DNA of 23,086 bases, from positions 1 through 23,086 of the forward strand of contig CAJUFJ010000055.1 in assembly GCA_910585815.1 (NCBI GenBank), in the 5' to 3' direction. The notes beneath the pieces were generated by a model, which had not been told where the DNA came from, did not search any database, and saw only the letters and a list, made by a program, of their open reading frames with translations. This document shows positions 1-6,484 of this stretch, piece after piece (the stretch's first letter is position 1; each line of letters starts with the position of its first letter). The stretch is from an uncultured Oscillospiraceae bacterium. GTDB lineage: Bacteria > Bacillota > Clostridia > Oscillospirales > Oscillospiraceae. A program made the position numbers and the translations under genes.

Positions 1-17
1 GGTTTTCCCGACGCAGG

Positions 18-341
18 TTATTCCAACGCCGGTTGATTGGACGGCGGCTGGGGTTTTTCGTAGATGGTGTACTCCGCTCCCCGCAGCCGTCCTCGGTTGT
101 CCCGTTCCCTTTTCCGTACGATATACCCGGCCCGTTCCAATTCATGGACGGCTTGTCGAATGGCGTCAAGCTGTTCCCGGTTGATGTAGGCCAGTCCTTG
201 CAGGGTGTAGTCCCATCTTTCCGGGAGACTGAGCATCTGCGACAGCAGGCCCTTGGCCTTTAGGGACAGTTCCCGGTTCCGCAGATGATGATTAGACATG
301 ACTGTGTAATTTGTGTTCTTCGCAACATGAAATACTGTCAT
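18..341 (-). CDS. Helix-turn-helix replication-initiator-like protein of a mobile element, probably truncated
   Basis: The 107-residue product starts MTVFHVAKNTNYTVMSNHHL and has the winged-helix layout of the helix-turn-helix/replisome-organiser proteins common on Clostridia conjugative elements: LSLKAKGLLSQMLSLP, then a recognition-helix region INREQLDAIRQAVHELERAG and a basic wing. These proteins are thought to help initiate element replication. I chose the ATG at 341 because AAAGGAG lies 6-7 bases upstream; reading could extend to 398 but has no ribosome site there. Family members usually continue for over 100 residues after a Pro-rich linker. Here a TAA follows PSNQPALE, and the frame beyond the stop still reads PASGK, which resembles more linker. 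That suggests a recently gained stop or a frameshift. The family call comes from remembered resemblance, not a search. Confidence 0.6.
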   Translation of the reverse strand: MTVFHVAKNTNYTVMSNHHLRNRELSLKAKGLLSQMLSLPERWDYTLQGLAYINREQLDAIRQAVHELERAGYIVRKRERDNRGRLRGAEYTIYEKPQPPSNQPALE

Positions 342-361
342 TTCTGCTCCTTTCAGCACAT

Positions 362-407
362 AAAGCGGCGTTCCCAGCCAAAGCGAGGCGGAGAACACCG
401 CTTTTTT
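362..407 (+). terminator. Possible terminator hairpin upstream of the recombinase remnant
   Basis: AAAGCGG-C-GTTC (362-373) pairs with GAAC-A-CCGCTTT (393-404), giving 11 pairs with one mismatch, around a loop that can itself fold. Ts follow to 407. It reads as a plus-strand terminator, but no intact plus-strand gene precedes it. It may be left over from the original mobile element or act in the leader of the minus-strand gene. Confidence 0.35.
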
Positions 408-481
408 GTTTCATACATACCATGCTTGCCTGCCGTCCATACCCATTGATTTTCTTGTGTTTTGAGAAGTATCGTTATCTA

Positions 482-1990
482 ACGCCGTCTTTCGCAAGGC
501 CAGCTTTTATGGAAATCATGGAACTGGCTGAACAGGGGCTTGTGGCAAATTTGGTGGTGAAAGACCATTCCCGGCTGGGCCGCAACCGCCTTGTGGTGGG
601 CCAACTCCTGGAAGAAGATTTTGTACGGCTGAATATCCGCTATATCGCCATCATGGACAATATCGACACCGCCAACGGAGTAAGCGACATCGTTCCCATG
701 CAGGATTTGTTCAATGAATGGCACGCAAAAAATACGAGCGATAAGGTACGCCGTGTCATGCAGAGCCGAGGCAACGCCGGGATACCGCTGACTACCAGCG
801 CCCCCTACGGGTACAAGAAAGCCCCGGAGGACAAAAACCATTGGATCGTAGACGAGCCAGCGGCGAAGGTAGTGCGGCAAATCTTCCAGTTGTCGATCAG
901 CGGCCTGGGGCCTACTCAAATCGCCAAGAAACTGCGCTCTGAGGGCGTGATGACTCCCAGCGAGTATTTTCAAAGCGTGGGTATCAATTGTCCCACAAAG
1001 TCTCCCTCACACCCCTGTAACTGGAGTTCCGGCACAGTGGCGGGCATTCTGGACAGGCAGGAGTATGTGGGCGATACCGTCAATTTCCGTACCTTCCGCC
1101 AGTCTTTCAAGCAGAAAAAGCAGTTGGACAGGCCGCAGAAGGATTGGAAAGTATTTTCTGACACTCACCCCGCCATCATTGACCGGGAGACCTTTGCCCT
1201 TGTGCAAAGCCTCCGTCAACACCGCCGCAGACCAGACCGTACCGGCATCGTAAGTATGTTCTCTGGGCTTCTCTATTGTGCTGATTGCGGTGAAAAACTG
1301 TATTATGCAAGCAGCAAGAGCAGTAAACAGCCACAAGCCTATTTCTTCTGTTCCAGCTATCGCAAAAATTCCAATGTATGCTCCGCCCACTATATCAGGG
1401 AGAACGTTGTGGGGCAGTTGGTGTTAGAGGGCCTGCAAAGGCTGTTGTGGTACATCCAGGGCTATGAAAAGCGGTTTGCCCAGGAGCAGATGGAGCGGTT
1501 CGGCCTGCAAGAGAAGAAAGAGCTGACTGCCAAGCGCCGGGAGTTGGATAAGGCCAAACAGCGGGTAACGGAGATTGACCAGCTTATCCAGAAAAGCTAT
1601 GAGGACATGACTAAGGGCTTGCTGTCCGAGGAACGCTTTGCCACGCTGACGGTATCGCTGGAAAATGAACAGCGACAGTTGAAATTGGATATTCCAGCAT
1701 TGGAGGACAGCTTGAACGCCACCGCCGACAAAGCCGATGATTTGCAGAAGTTCATCCAGCGAGCCAGGCAGGTGACCCAGCTGACCGAGTTGACGCCCGA
1801 GATTGTCCACGAGTTCATTGAGAAGATCGTGGTATTCAAGCCGGAAAAGGTAGACGGCAAGCGGCATCAGAGGATGGACATCTACTACAGCACCATCGGC
1901 CTTTGGACAGCGCCGGAGCCGGAAACGCTGGCACAGGAAAATATGGCCTACTATCAGGCCATGCAGAAGCGCAAGAAAAGGACGGCATAG
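482..1990 (+). pseudogene. Large serine recombinase lacking its catalytic N-terminus
   Basis: Homology to large serine recombinases (TnpX/ICE type) begins near TPSFARPAFMEIMEL. It includes the end of the resolvase domain (VVKDHSRLGRNRLVVG, about 548-595), the recombinase domain with APYGYKK and WSSGTVAGILDRQEYVG, a zinc ribbon (LLYCADCG, then FFCSSYRKNSNVCS, about 1267-1385), a long coiled coil (about 1470-1740) and a typical C-terminus. The first 60-70 residues, including the catalytic serine in the usual Y(S/E)RxS motif, are absent. The frame is open back to 311, but the residues before about 480 do not resemble the family and have no ribosome site. An ATG at 509 is the first internal start, with only a weak AAGG. 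I read it as a recombination or deletion scar and expect no strand-cleaving activity. Confidence 0.8.
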
Positions 1991-2026
1991 CCGTCCCACA
2001 TAGAGAGATTTCTTTACAAGTTGCTG

Positions 2027-2072
2027 AAGGGTGGCACTTCTTTACGAAGTGCCACCCTTGGCGCTCTTTTTT
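2027..2072 (+). terminator. Rho-independent terminator after the recombinase remnant
   Basis: AAGGGTGGCACTTC (2027-2040) and GAAGTGCCACCCTT (2046-2059) form a perfect 14-bp stem with a 5-base loop. A run of Ts at 2066-2073 follows after a short GC spacer. The minus-strand anti-sigma gene ends at 2072, so the hairpin sits between two converging genes. The T run supports only the plus direction. Confidence 0.8.
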
Positions 2073-3676
2073 TAGGCGATATCCTGTTCATACTCCAAAA
2101 TGGCTCCGGTAACGCCGTCGATGGTGTACTCGTACTCCGTCCGGCCCACATCAAACTCCACGTCATACTCCAGGCGGCCGTCGTCCCAGTCCCGCTCCAC
2201 CTCCATCTTGCTGGTCTGGCTCTCCGCCACGCCCGCATGGGCCAGAGCGGCGGCCTTGGCGGCCTCTGCGCCGATGTCGCCGGTGCTCGTGCCGCCTGCG
2301 CTGTTCCCCCCGCGGTGGGGCTCGTCATGGTGGCTGCCCTCATTGTGGTGGTCCCACTCGTGCTTCAAAATGGAGCAGGAGTGTCCGTCAATGGTATAGT
2401 CGTACTCCGTCGTCCCGCACCAGAACTCAATCTCATACTCCAGACGGCCGTCGTCCCAGTCCCGCTCCACAGTCATGCCTGTGACCTGGCTCTCCGTCAG
2501 TCCGGCGTGGTCCAGAGCGGCCCGCTTGGCGGCGTCCTGACCCACGTCCTGGCTCCCGGTGCCGGAGGGGGGCGTCTGCGGAGGATTGACGCCGGGATTC
2601 GCCGGAGTGCCGACCTCCGGGGCCGGCGGCTCGGACGTCTGCCCGTTCCCGCCGGGGGCCAGGCTCAGCACATCCTTGGGCCCGCTGAGCACCTCGCCGG
2701 TAAAGGCGTCTACAATATACTCAAACTCACCCCAGGCCGTTTTCAGCTCCACCTCGTAGTGGGGAGGATTCTCGTCCAGCTCCGGGTCCACGTCGGTGGT
2801 GGTGGCGTTGAGGGCCGCCGTCCCGGCGTAGGTCTCCACCGCCATGGCGGCGGCTGGCTTGCCGATGGGGATGCGCGTCTCCCCCGCCTCCAACAGGTCG
2901 TTCAGCTCCTCCACGGACAGGGCGGCCAGCTGGTCGAAGGCGGTGGTGCTGTTGGTAGCCAGGGTGCCGTTCATCTCCATCACTTTCTGTACCAAAGCGG
3001 ACTTGCCGGCGGACAGGCCGCTGTCAAAGGTCATATACTCCAGCGCGGGGGCGTCCGCGTCCAGCACCTGGCTGAGGATAGACGTTCCAGGGGCCTGGGC
3101 CTGGAGGACGCCGTCCACCGAGGCCACCAGCTCCGCCTGGAGCCGCTGAGCCCGGGCCTGGTCCTTGTCCTCCACCGAGATGAGGATGGCGGAGGAGATG
3201 CTGTCCATATAGCCCTCCCGCACCAGGGCCCCCACGATGGCGTTCACCGCCACATCCAGCTTGGTGCCCTTCAGGTCGGCGCCGCCGTTCATGTCAAAGA
3301 GGACCGCCGCTTCGGTATTCAGGGCGGTGCAGGAGATAACCCGCTCCCCCCGGTTGACCTTCAGCTCGATGCTGGGGTTGACATCCAGGGACACCACGCT
3401 GGCCACGGCGTAGCTCTGATAATAGAACAGTCCGCCTCCCCCAGCGCCCAGCAGCACCAGTGCCGCGCAGGCGGCGGCCAGCCAGGGGCGCAGTTTTCCT
3501 TTGGGCTTCACTTCGGTGACCTCCACATCAATGATATTCCTGTTTGATTTCAGCTCTTTCATTTCCATCACGCTCCCGTTTTGCCCGCCGCATCGGGAGA
3601 GGATCGCTTCCAAGTCGTCGGGGGCGGCGCGCGTAATCGCCTGCGCCAGCCTCTGTTCCAGTTCCCGGTCGGTCAT
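2072..3676 (-). CDS. RsgI-like membrane anti-sigma factor with PepSY repeats
   Basis: A 534-residue protein. Residues 1-64 are cytoplasmic and carry the presumed sigma-binding region. One membrane helix follows at about 65-87 (PWLAAACAALVLLGAGGGGL). Next comes the RsgI-type extracytoplasmic core (VASVVSLDVNPSIELKVNRG, about 91-260), then one PepSY-like domain at about 275-332, a Pro-rich linker (345-375) and two near-identical PepSY domains (377-440 and 467-534). RsgI proteins hold a cognate sigma factor at the membrane until an outside signal is sensed. The start at 3676 is fixed by AAAGGAGAG upstream and by the ATGA overlap with the sigma gene stop, so the two are translationally coupled. 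A longer open frame running up to 4315 crosses the sigma gene in another frame and is not the real start. The signal sensed is unknown; PepSY suggests peptidase or protein binding. Confidence 0.85.
   Translation of the reverse strand: MTDRELEQRLAQAITRAAPDDLEAILSRCGGQNGSVMEMKELKSNRNIIDVEVTEVKPKGKLRPWLAAACAALVLLGAGGGGLFYYQSYAVASVVSLDVNPSIELKVNRGERVISCTALNTEAAVLFDMNGGADLKGTKLDVAVNAIVGALVREGYMDSISSAILISVEDKDQARAQRLQAELVASVDGVLQAQAPGTSILSQVLDADAPALEYMTFDSGLSAGKSALVQKVMEMNGTLATNSTTAFDQLAALSVEELNDLLEAGETRIPIGKPAAAMAVETYAGTAALNATTTDVDPELDENPPHYEVELKTAWGEFEYIVDAFTGEVLSGPKDVLSLAPGGNGQTSEPPAPEVGTPANPGVNPPQTPPSGTGSQDVGQDAAKRAALDHAGLTESQVTGMTVERDWDDGRLEYEIEFWCGTTEYDYTIDGHSCSILKHEWDHHNEGSHHDEPHRGGNSAGGTSTGDIGAEAAKAAALAHAGVAESQTSKMEVERDWDDGRLEYDVEFDVGRTEYEYTIDGVTGAILEYEQDIA
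2075..2548 (-). repeat. Tandem duplicated PepSY module
   Basis: Two segments coding for residues 377-440 and 467-534 of the anti-sigma factor are near copies with a 270-base period. A 26-base stretch is identical at 2175-2200 and 2445-2470, coding VERDWDDGRL in both. A His/Gly-rich linker separates them. This indicates a recent internal duplication. Confidence 0.8.
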
Positions 3677-4254
3677 CGGTCGCTCTCTCCTTTCATCAGG
3701 GCCTTTAATTTTTTCAGCCCGCGGTGGTATTTGGACAGGACGGTGGACAGCGGCAGCTCCAGCAGCTGGGCAATCTCCCGGTGCTTCAGGCCGGTCACGG
3801 CGTGGAGCAGGACAATCTGCCCCTCCTCCGCCCCCAGCCGGGCCAGGGCCTCCTGGAGGACCAGCCGGTCCTCGTGGGAGACGTCCGGCACGGCGGCGGG
3901 GATGGCATTCCACTCCTCCTCGTCCAGAGTGGTCTGCCGCCCGCTCCGGCGCAGGCGGGACCGGGCCAGGTTCCGGGCCACGGTGAGCAGCCAGGCCATG
4001 GGCGCACCCTGAGGCCGGTAGGCGGGGGCGTTCTCCCACACCTTGACAAAGGCGTCCTGGGCCACATCCTGGGCCTCGTGGGCGTCCCGAAGCAGGGACA
4101 GCGCCAGGGCGTACACCGCCCCCCGGGTCAGGCCGTAGAGTTGGGCGAAGGCCTCCCGGTCCCCCCGCCCCACCTGGAGCAGCAGCTGTTCCAGCTCCCG
4201 GTCCCGGCGGGCGGTCTCGTCTTCCGTTGTCTGAGCTCCCAGCAGAGTCAGCAT
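3673..4254 (-). CDS. ECF-type RNA polymerase sigma factor
   Basis: A 193-residue product with sigma region 2 at about 28-98 (DREAFAQLYGLTRGAVYALA, then DAHEAQDVAQDAFVKVWENA) and region 4 at about 128-185, with the helix-turn-helix LKHREIAQLLELPLSTVLSK. There are no regions 1 or 3, as expected of an extracytoplasmic-function sigma factor. The start at 4254 has GGAG 9 bases upstream; an ATG 6 bases earlier is in another frame. The gene overlaps the anti-sigma gene by 4 bases, so this is a sigma/anti-sigma pair that turns membrane sensing into transcription. Target genes cannot be told from the window. It is not obviously the SigI family usually paired with RsgI, which is worth noting. Confidence 0.9.
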   Translation of the reverse strand: MLTLLGAQTTEDETARRDRELEQLLLQVGRGDREAFAQLYGLTRGAVYALALSLLRDAHEAQDVAQDAFVKVWENAPAYRPQGAPMAWLLTVARNLARSRLRRSGRQTTLDEEEWNAIPAAVPDVSHEDRLVLQEALARLGAEEGQIVLLHAVTGLKHREIAQLLELPLSTVLSKYHRGLKKLKALMKGESDR

Positions 4255-4333
4255 AGTCCATTTCTCCTGTCACATAAGGAACGCGCGACGGGGTCGTTTT
4301 ATCGCACGCTTTCAAAAAAATTTTTTCGCTTCT

Positions 4334-4362
4334 ATTATAGGGCTCATTTCCCGGGAAAGCAA
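4334..4362 (-). promoter_or_regulatory. Housekeeping-type promoter for the sigma/anti-sigma operon
   Basis: On the minus strand, -35 TTGCTT (4357-4362), a 17-base spacer and a perfect -10 TATAAT (4334-4339). The -35 box begins one base after the T run of the bioY terminator, so the two units are packed without a gap. Confidence 0.75.
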
Positions 4363-4363
4363 G

Positions 4364-4402
4364 AAAAAATCCCGCCGCCTCGAATTGCTCCGAGACAGCG
4401 GG
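4364..4402 (-). terminator. bioY terminator
   Basis: Minus-strand hairpin: a 12-bp stem including three G-T pairs (arms at 4391-4402 and 4371-4382) around an 8-base loop, followed by ATTTTTTC (Ts at 4364-4369). It lies 17 bases past the bioY stop. Confidence 0.85.
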
Positions 4403-4418
4403 ACGAGAGGGAACCGGT

Positions 4419-4979
4419 TCAGCCCTCCGGGTCGATGTTGGCCTTCACCAGCCGCTCCCGCAGAACGGGACCCAGCGCGGTGGCCAAGAACATCTTGCCT
4501 AAATCGAAGGGAATAAAGGGGATGACACAGACCAGAAGCGCCCGCTCCAGCGTGGAGCCCGTCTGCGCACAAAACAGCGCGGTGCCAAACGCATAAAGCA
4601 CAGCGGTGGCCAAAATCATGCCGCCCAGATGGATCGCACGTTTTTGGGGGAAGGCCTTAATGATTAGGCCACCTATGATAACCATAGGGATGTAACCCAG
4701 AATGTAGCCCCCTGTGGGTCCGGCCAGCACGCCCAGCCCGGCCTTAAAGTTGCTGAACACCGGCATACCCACCATACCCAGCATAATATAGACCAGTGTG
4801 GCAATTGCCGCCTTTTTCCACCCGAGGATATAGGGGGACAGATAGAGGACAAAGGTACACAGGGTGAACGATACCTCTCCCCATGCCGGGATGGAGAACG
4901 GGGCCACCACTGCGATGACGGCTGCCATCACTGCGGTCATGGCCAGCTGGTAGACGCTACTTTTTGTCTTTGTTTCCAT
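4419..4979 (-). CDS. bioY: Biotin ECF-transporter substrate-binding component BioY
   Basis: A 186-residue, very hydrophobic protein with about six membrane helices. It has the BioY signature region GLGVLAGPTGGYILGY (81-96) and the late motif PFIPFDLGKMFLA (154-166). BioY captures biotin at the membrane; most members work with the shared energising modules of ECF transporters (EcfA/EcfT), none of which is encoded here. The start METKTKSS at 4979 is preferred because AAAAGGAG lies 9 bases upstream. The longer open frame to 5030 would begin inside the promoter -10 box. The gene stands alone between its own promoter and terminator. BirA repression is likely (see the operator at 5044-5073). Confidence 0.93.
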   Translation of the reverse strand: METKTKSSVYQLAMTAVMAAVIAVVAPFSIPAWGEVSFTLCTFVLYLSPYILGWKKAAIATLVYIMLGMVGMPVFSNFKAGLGVLAGPTGGYILGYIPMVIIGGLIIKAFPQKRAIHLGGMILATAVLYAFGTALFCAQTGSTLERALLVCVIPFIPFDLGKMFLATALGPVLRERLVKANIDPEG

Positions 4980-5021
4980 TGTTTTCCGCTCCTTTTTTGT
5001 TTGTAAGCTGATTTCTGATTC

Positions 5022-5050
5022 AGTATACAATCTTCCAGGTCATTTGTCAA
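5022..5050 (-). promoter_or_regulatory. bioY promoter
   Basis: Near-perfect sigma-A promoter on the minus strand: TTGACA (5045-5050), 17-base spacer, TATACT (5022-5027). The -35 box lies inside the BirA-like half-site. Confidence 0.88.
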
Positions 5051-5073
5051 CTATTATTTTTATTGGTTTACTA
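5044..5073. promoter_or_regulatory. BirA-like biotin operator over the bioY -35 box
   Basis: TTGTCAAC (5044-5051), 14 bases, GTTTACTA (5066-5073). This matches the known BirA operator form TTGTnAAC-N14/15-GTTnACAA in both half-site sequence and spacing. It covers the -35 box and the region just upstream, so biotin-loaded BirA would block the promoter. Seen directly; regulation is inferred from the known family. Confidence 0.8.
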
Positions 5074-5193
5074 TTTTTGCAGGCCGGAATACCGAGACGC
5101 GCCACGCTTTAAAAATTCAGAAAATCTTAATCTTTCCTTCAGGTCATTTTAGCGTTTCCATGCTAGTATTTTGATAGTAAGAGAAACCTGTTC

Positions 5194-5234
5194 AGAGCGG
5201 CTGGCCGCTCTGCCCGTCGGGACAGCCCCGACGG
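5194..5234 (+). other. Two tandem hairpins in the leader of the YiiX-like gene
   Basis: AGAGCGGC-TG-GCCGCTCT (5194-5211) is directly followed by CCGTCGGG, a 5-base loop and CCCGACGG (5214-5234). Both 8-bp stems are perfect. They end 6 bases before the GGAGAGGAGA ribosome site. No T run follows, so they are not a terminator. They could stabilise the mRNA or control ribosome access. Confidence 0.6.
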
Positions 5235-5258
5235 ACTTTGGGAGAGGAGAGAAGTTCC

Positions 5259-5792
5259 ATGTTGGAGCGTACCATCTATATTTTACTTACCCGCTCGGGG
5301 ACCTGGTTCTCCCGGCTGATTCATTTTGCCACCCGGGACAGCTACACCCATGCCTCCATCGGCCTGGACGGCCCCGACGGCCCCTTTTACAGCTTTGCCC
5401 GGAAATACCGCTATCTCGCCCTGCCCGCCGGGCTGGTGGAGGAGCAGGTCACGGTGCACCGCCGGGCGGTCCCCTGCTGCCTGTACGCCCTGAAGGTGGA
5501 CGAGGAGGTCTACCTCCGCCTGCGGCAGCAGCTGCGTTCCATGTACGCCCAGCGGGAGGTCTACCACTACAGCGTGCTGGGAGCCTTTGCCTGCTACTTT
5601 AACCTGTCCCTCCAGCGCAGGCACCACTACTTTTGCTCCCAGTTCGTGGCCGGCCTGCTGGAGGACTGCGGCGCAGTGGAGCTGCCCAAGCCCCCCACCC
5701 TGCTGCGCCCGGCGGACCTCTGCGGGGTGAAGGGACTGCGGCCCGTCCATCAGGGTCTTCTGGAGGGAATTCTGACCCAAACCGCCGCCTGA
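5259..5792 (+). CDS. Permuted papain-fold (YiiX/NlpC-P60-like) enzyme
   Basis: A 177-residue soluble protein without a signal peptide. It has the circularly permuted NlpC/P60 pattern: the His comes first, in SYTHASIGLD (H31), and the probable nucleophile Cys later, in YFCSQFVAGLLEDCG (C126). Family members are thiol hydrolases or acyltransferases acting on amide or thioester bonds; the substrate here is not evident. The ATG at 5259 is preferred because GGAGAGGAGA ends 8 bases before it. A TTG at 5238 in frame would lie before that ribosome site. The next gene, tRNA-Gly, has its own promoter, so the enzyme gene is probably monocistronic. No clear terminator follows it. It could also be annotated as hypothetical. 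Confidence 0.75.
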   Translation: MLERTIYILLTRSGTWFSRLIHFATRDSYTHASIGLDGPDGPFYSFARKYRYLALPAGLVEEQVTVHRRAVPCCLYALKVDEEVYLRLRQQLRSMYAQREVYHYSVLGAFACYFNLSLQRRHHYFCSQFVAGLLEDCGAVELPKPPTLLRPADLCGVKGLRPVHQGLLEGILTQTAA

Positions 5793-5823
5793 AAAATTTT
5801 TTCTGTTTTTGCAAAAATAGGGG

Positions 5824-5852
5824 TTGACTTTTCGGCCAGGTGACGCTATAAT
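5824..5852 (+). promoter_or_regulatory. Promoter of tRNA-Gly
   Basis: TTGACT (5824-5829), 17-base spacer, TATAAT (5847-5852), 13 bases before the tRNA 5' end. It is strong and consensus-like, as usual for stable RNA. Confidence 0.9.
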
Positions 5853-5865
5853 AGCCACTGTTGTT

Positions 5866-5941
5866 GCGAGTGTAGCTCATCTGGTAGAGCGCCACCTTGC
5901 CAAGGTGGAGGTAGCGAGTTCGAGCCTCGTCACTCGCTCCA
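5866..5941 (+). tRNA. tRNA-Gly (anticodon GCC)
   Basis: A 76-base cloverleaf. The acceptor stem is GCGAGTG/CACTCGC, the D-arm GCTC...GAGC, the anticodon stem CCACC/GGTGG with loop TTGCCAA (anticodon GCC at 5899-5901), and the T-arm GCGAG-TTCGAGC-CTCGT. The discriminator is T, and CCA is encoded at 5939-5941. It reads Gly codons GGC and GGT. Confidence 0.97.
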
Positions 5942-5945
5942 TGTC

Positions 5946-5979
5946 GCCGCAAGCGGATACCGCTTGCGGCAGTTTTTTT
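5946..5979 (+). terminator. Terminator of tRNA-Gly
   Basis: GCCGCAAGCGG / CCGCTTGCGGC (5946-5956, 5960-5970): perfect 11-bp stem, 3-base loop, then AG and seven Ts. Confidence 0.95.
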
Positions 5980-6022
5980 GCCTGTAATCACCGGAGTTGG
6001 GGTTACTTTGGGTGAAACGTCG

Positions 6023-6050
6023 AAAACCGCCCCGTTTTTCAGGGCGGTTT
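6023..6050 (-). terminator. Terminator at the end of the aro operon
   Basis: Minus strand: AAACCGCCC (6042-6050) and GGGCGGTTT (6024-6032) form a 9-bp stem with a 9-base loop, ending in TTTT. It starts 5 bases after the aroQ stop. The T run is short, so it may leak. Confidence 0.75.
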
Positions 6051-6055
6051 CCTCT

Positions 6056-6484
6056 TTACTTTTCTGTCAGCAGCCGCAGGGCCTCCAGGTAGCCCTCCAG
6101 GCCGCGGCCCTTGATGGTGGCCACGCAGGCCTCCCGGATGTAGGAGATACGGCGGAACGCCTCCCGGGTGTCCGGGTCGGAAATATGGACCTCCACCGTG
6201 GGGATGGACACCGCCTTTACCGCGTCCAGCAGGGCCACGCTGGTGTGGGTACAAGCTCCGGGGTTGATTACGATGCCATCCACCTTGTCAAAATACGCCT
6301 GCTGGATGGCATCCACCAGAGCTCCCTCGTGGTTGGACTGGAAGAAGTCCACCGCCACTCCCAGCCCCTCCGCTTCGGCGGAAATCATGGTTTTTAGGTC
6401 CTCGTAGGTGGTTCTACCGTATATCTCCGGCTGGCGGATGCCCAGCATGTTCAGATTGGGGCCGTTAATCACCAGAATTTTCAC
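6056..6484 (-). CDS. aroQ: Type II 3-dehydroquinate dehydratase
   Basis: A 142-residue enzyme, the normal length for the small dodecameric type II family. It converts 3-dehydroquinate to 3-dehydroshikimate, step 3 of the shikimate pathway. Visible motifs: GPNLNMLGIRQPEIYG with the catalytic Tyr (Y22), FQSNHEGALVDAIQ, INPGACTHTSVALLDA with N74 and H80, and VEVHISD with H100. The start is GTG at 6484, preceded by GGAGG 7 bases upstream; this site lies inside the end of aroE-aroK, which it overlaps by 20 bases, so translation is coupled. It is the last gene of the aro operon. It should not be confused with the AroQ-fold chorismate mutase domain, which here is in pheA. Confidence 0.97.
   Translation of the reverse strand: MKILVINGPNLNMLGIRQPEIYGRTTYEDLKTMISAEAEGLGVAVDFFQSNHEGALVDAIQQAYFDKVDGIVINPGACTHTSVALLDAVKAVSIPTVEVHISDPDTREAFRRISYIREACVATIKGRGLEGYLEALRLLTEK

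Noticed and set aside
2021..3547. 508-residue plus-strand open frame over the anti-sigma gene
   Set aside because: Low-complexity antisense translation of a GC-rich gene; no ribosome site and no recognisable motif.
2072..4315. 747-residue minus-strand open frame
   Set aside because: Its first 210 or so residues are a Gly/Pro/Arg-rich shadow of the sigma gene in another frame. The true anti-sigma gene starts at 3676.
5866..5941. tRNA-Gly as an integration site of the mobile element
   Set aside because: The element remnant is 4 kb away, and I see no repeat of the tRNA 3' end near 1-2020 or elsewhere in the window.
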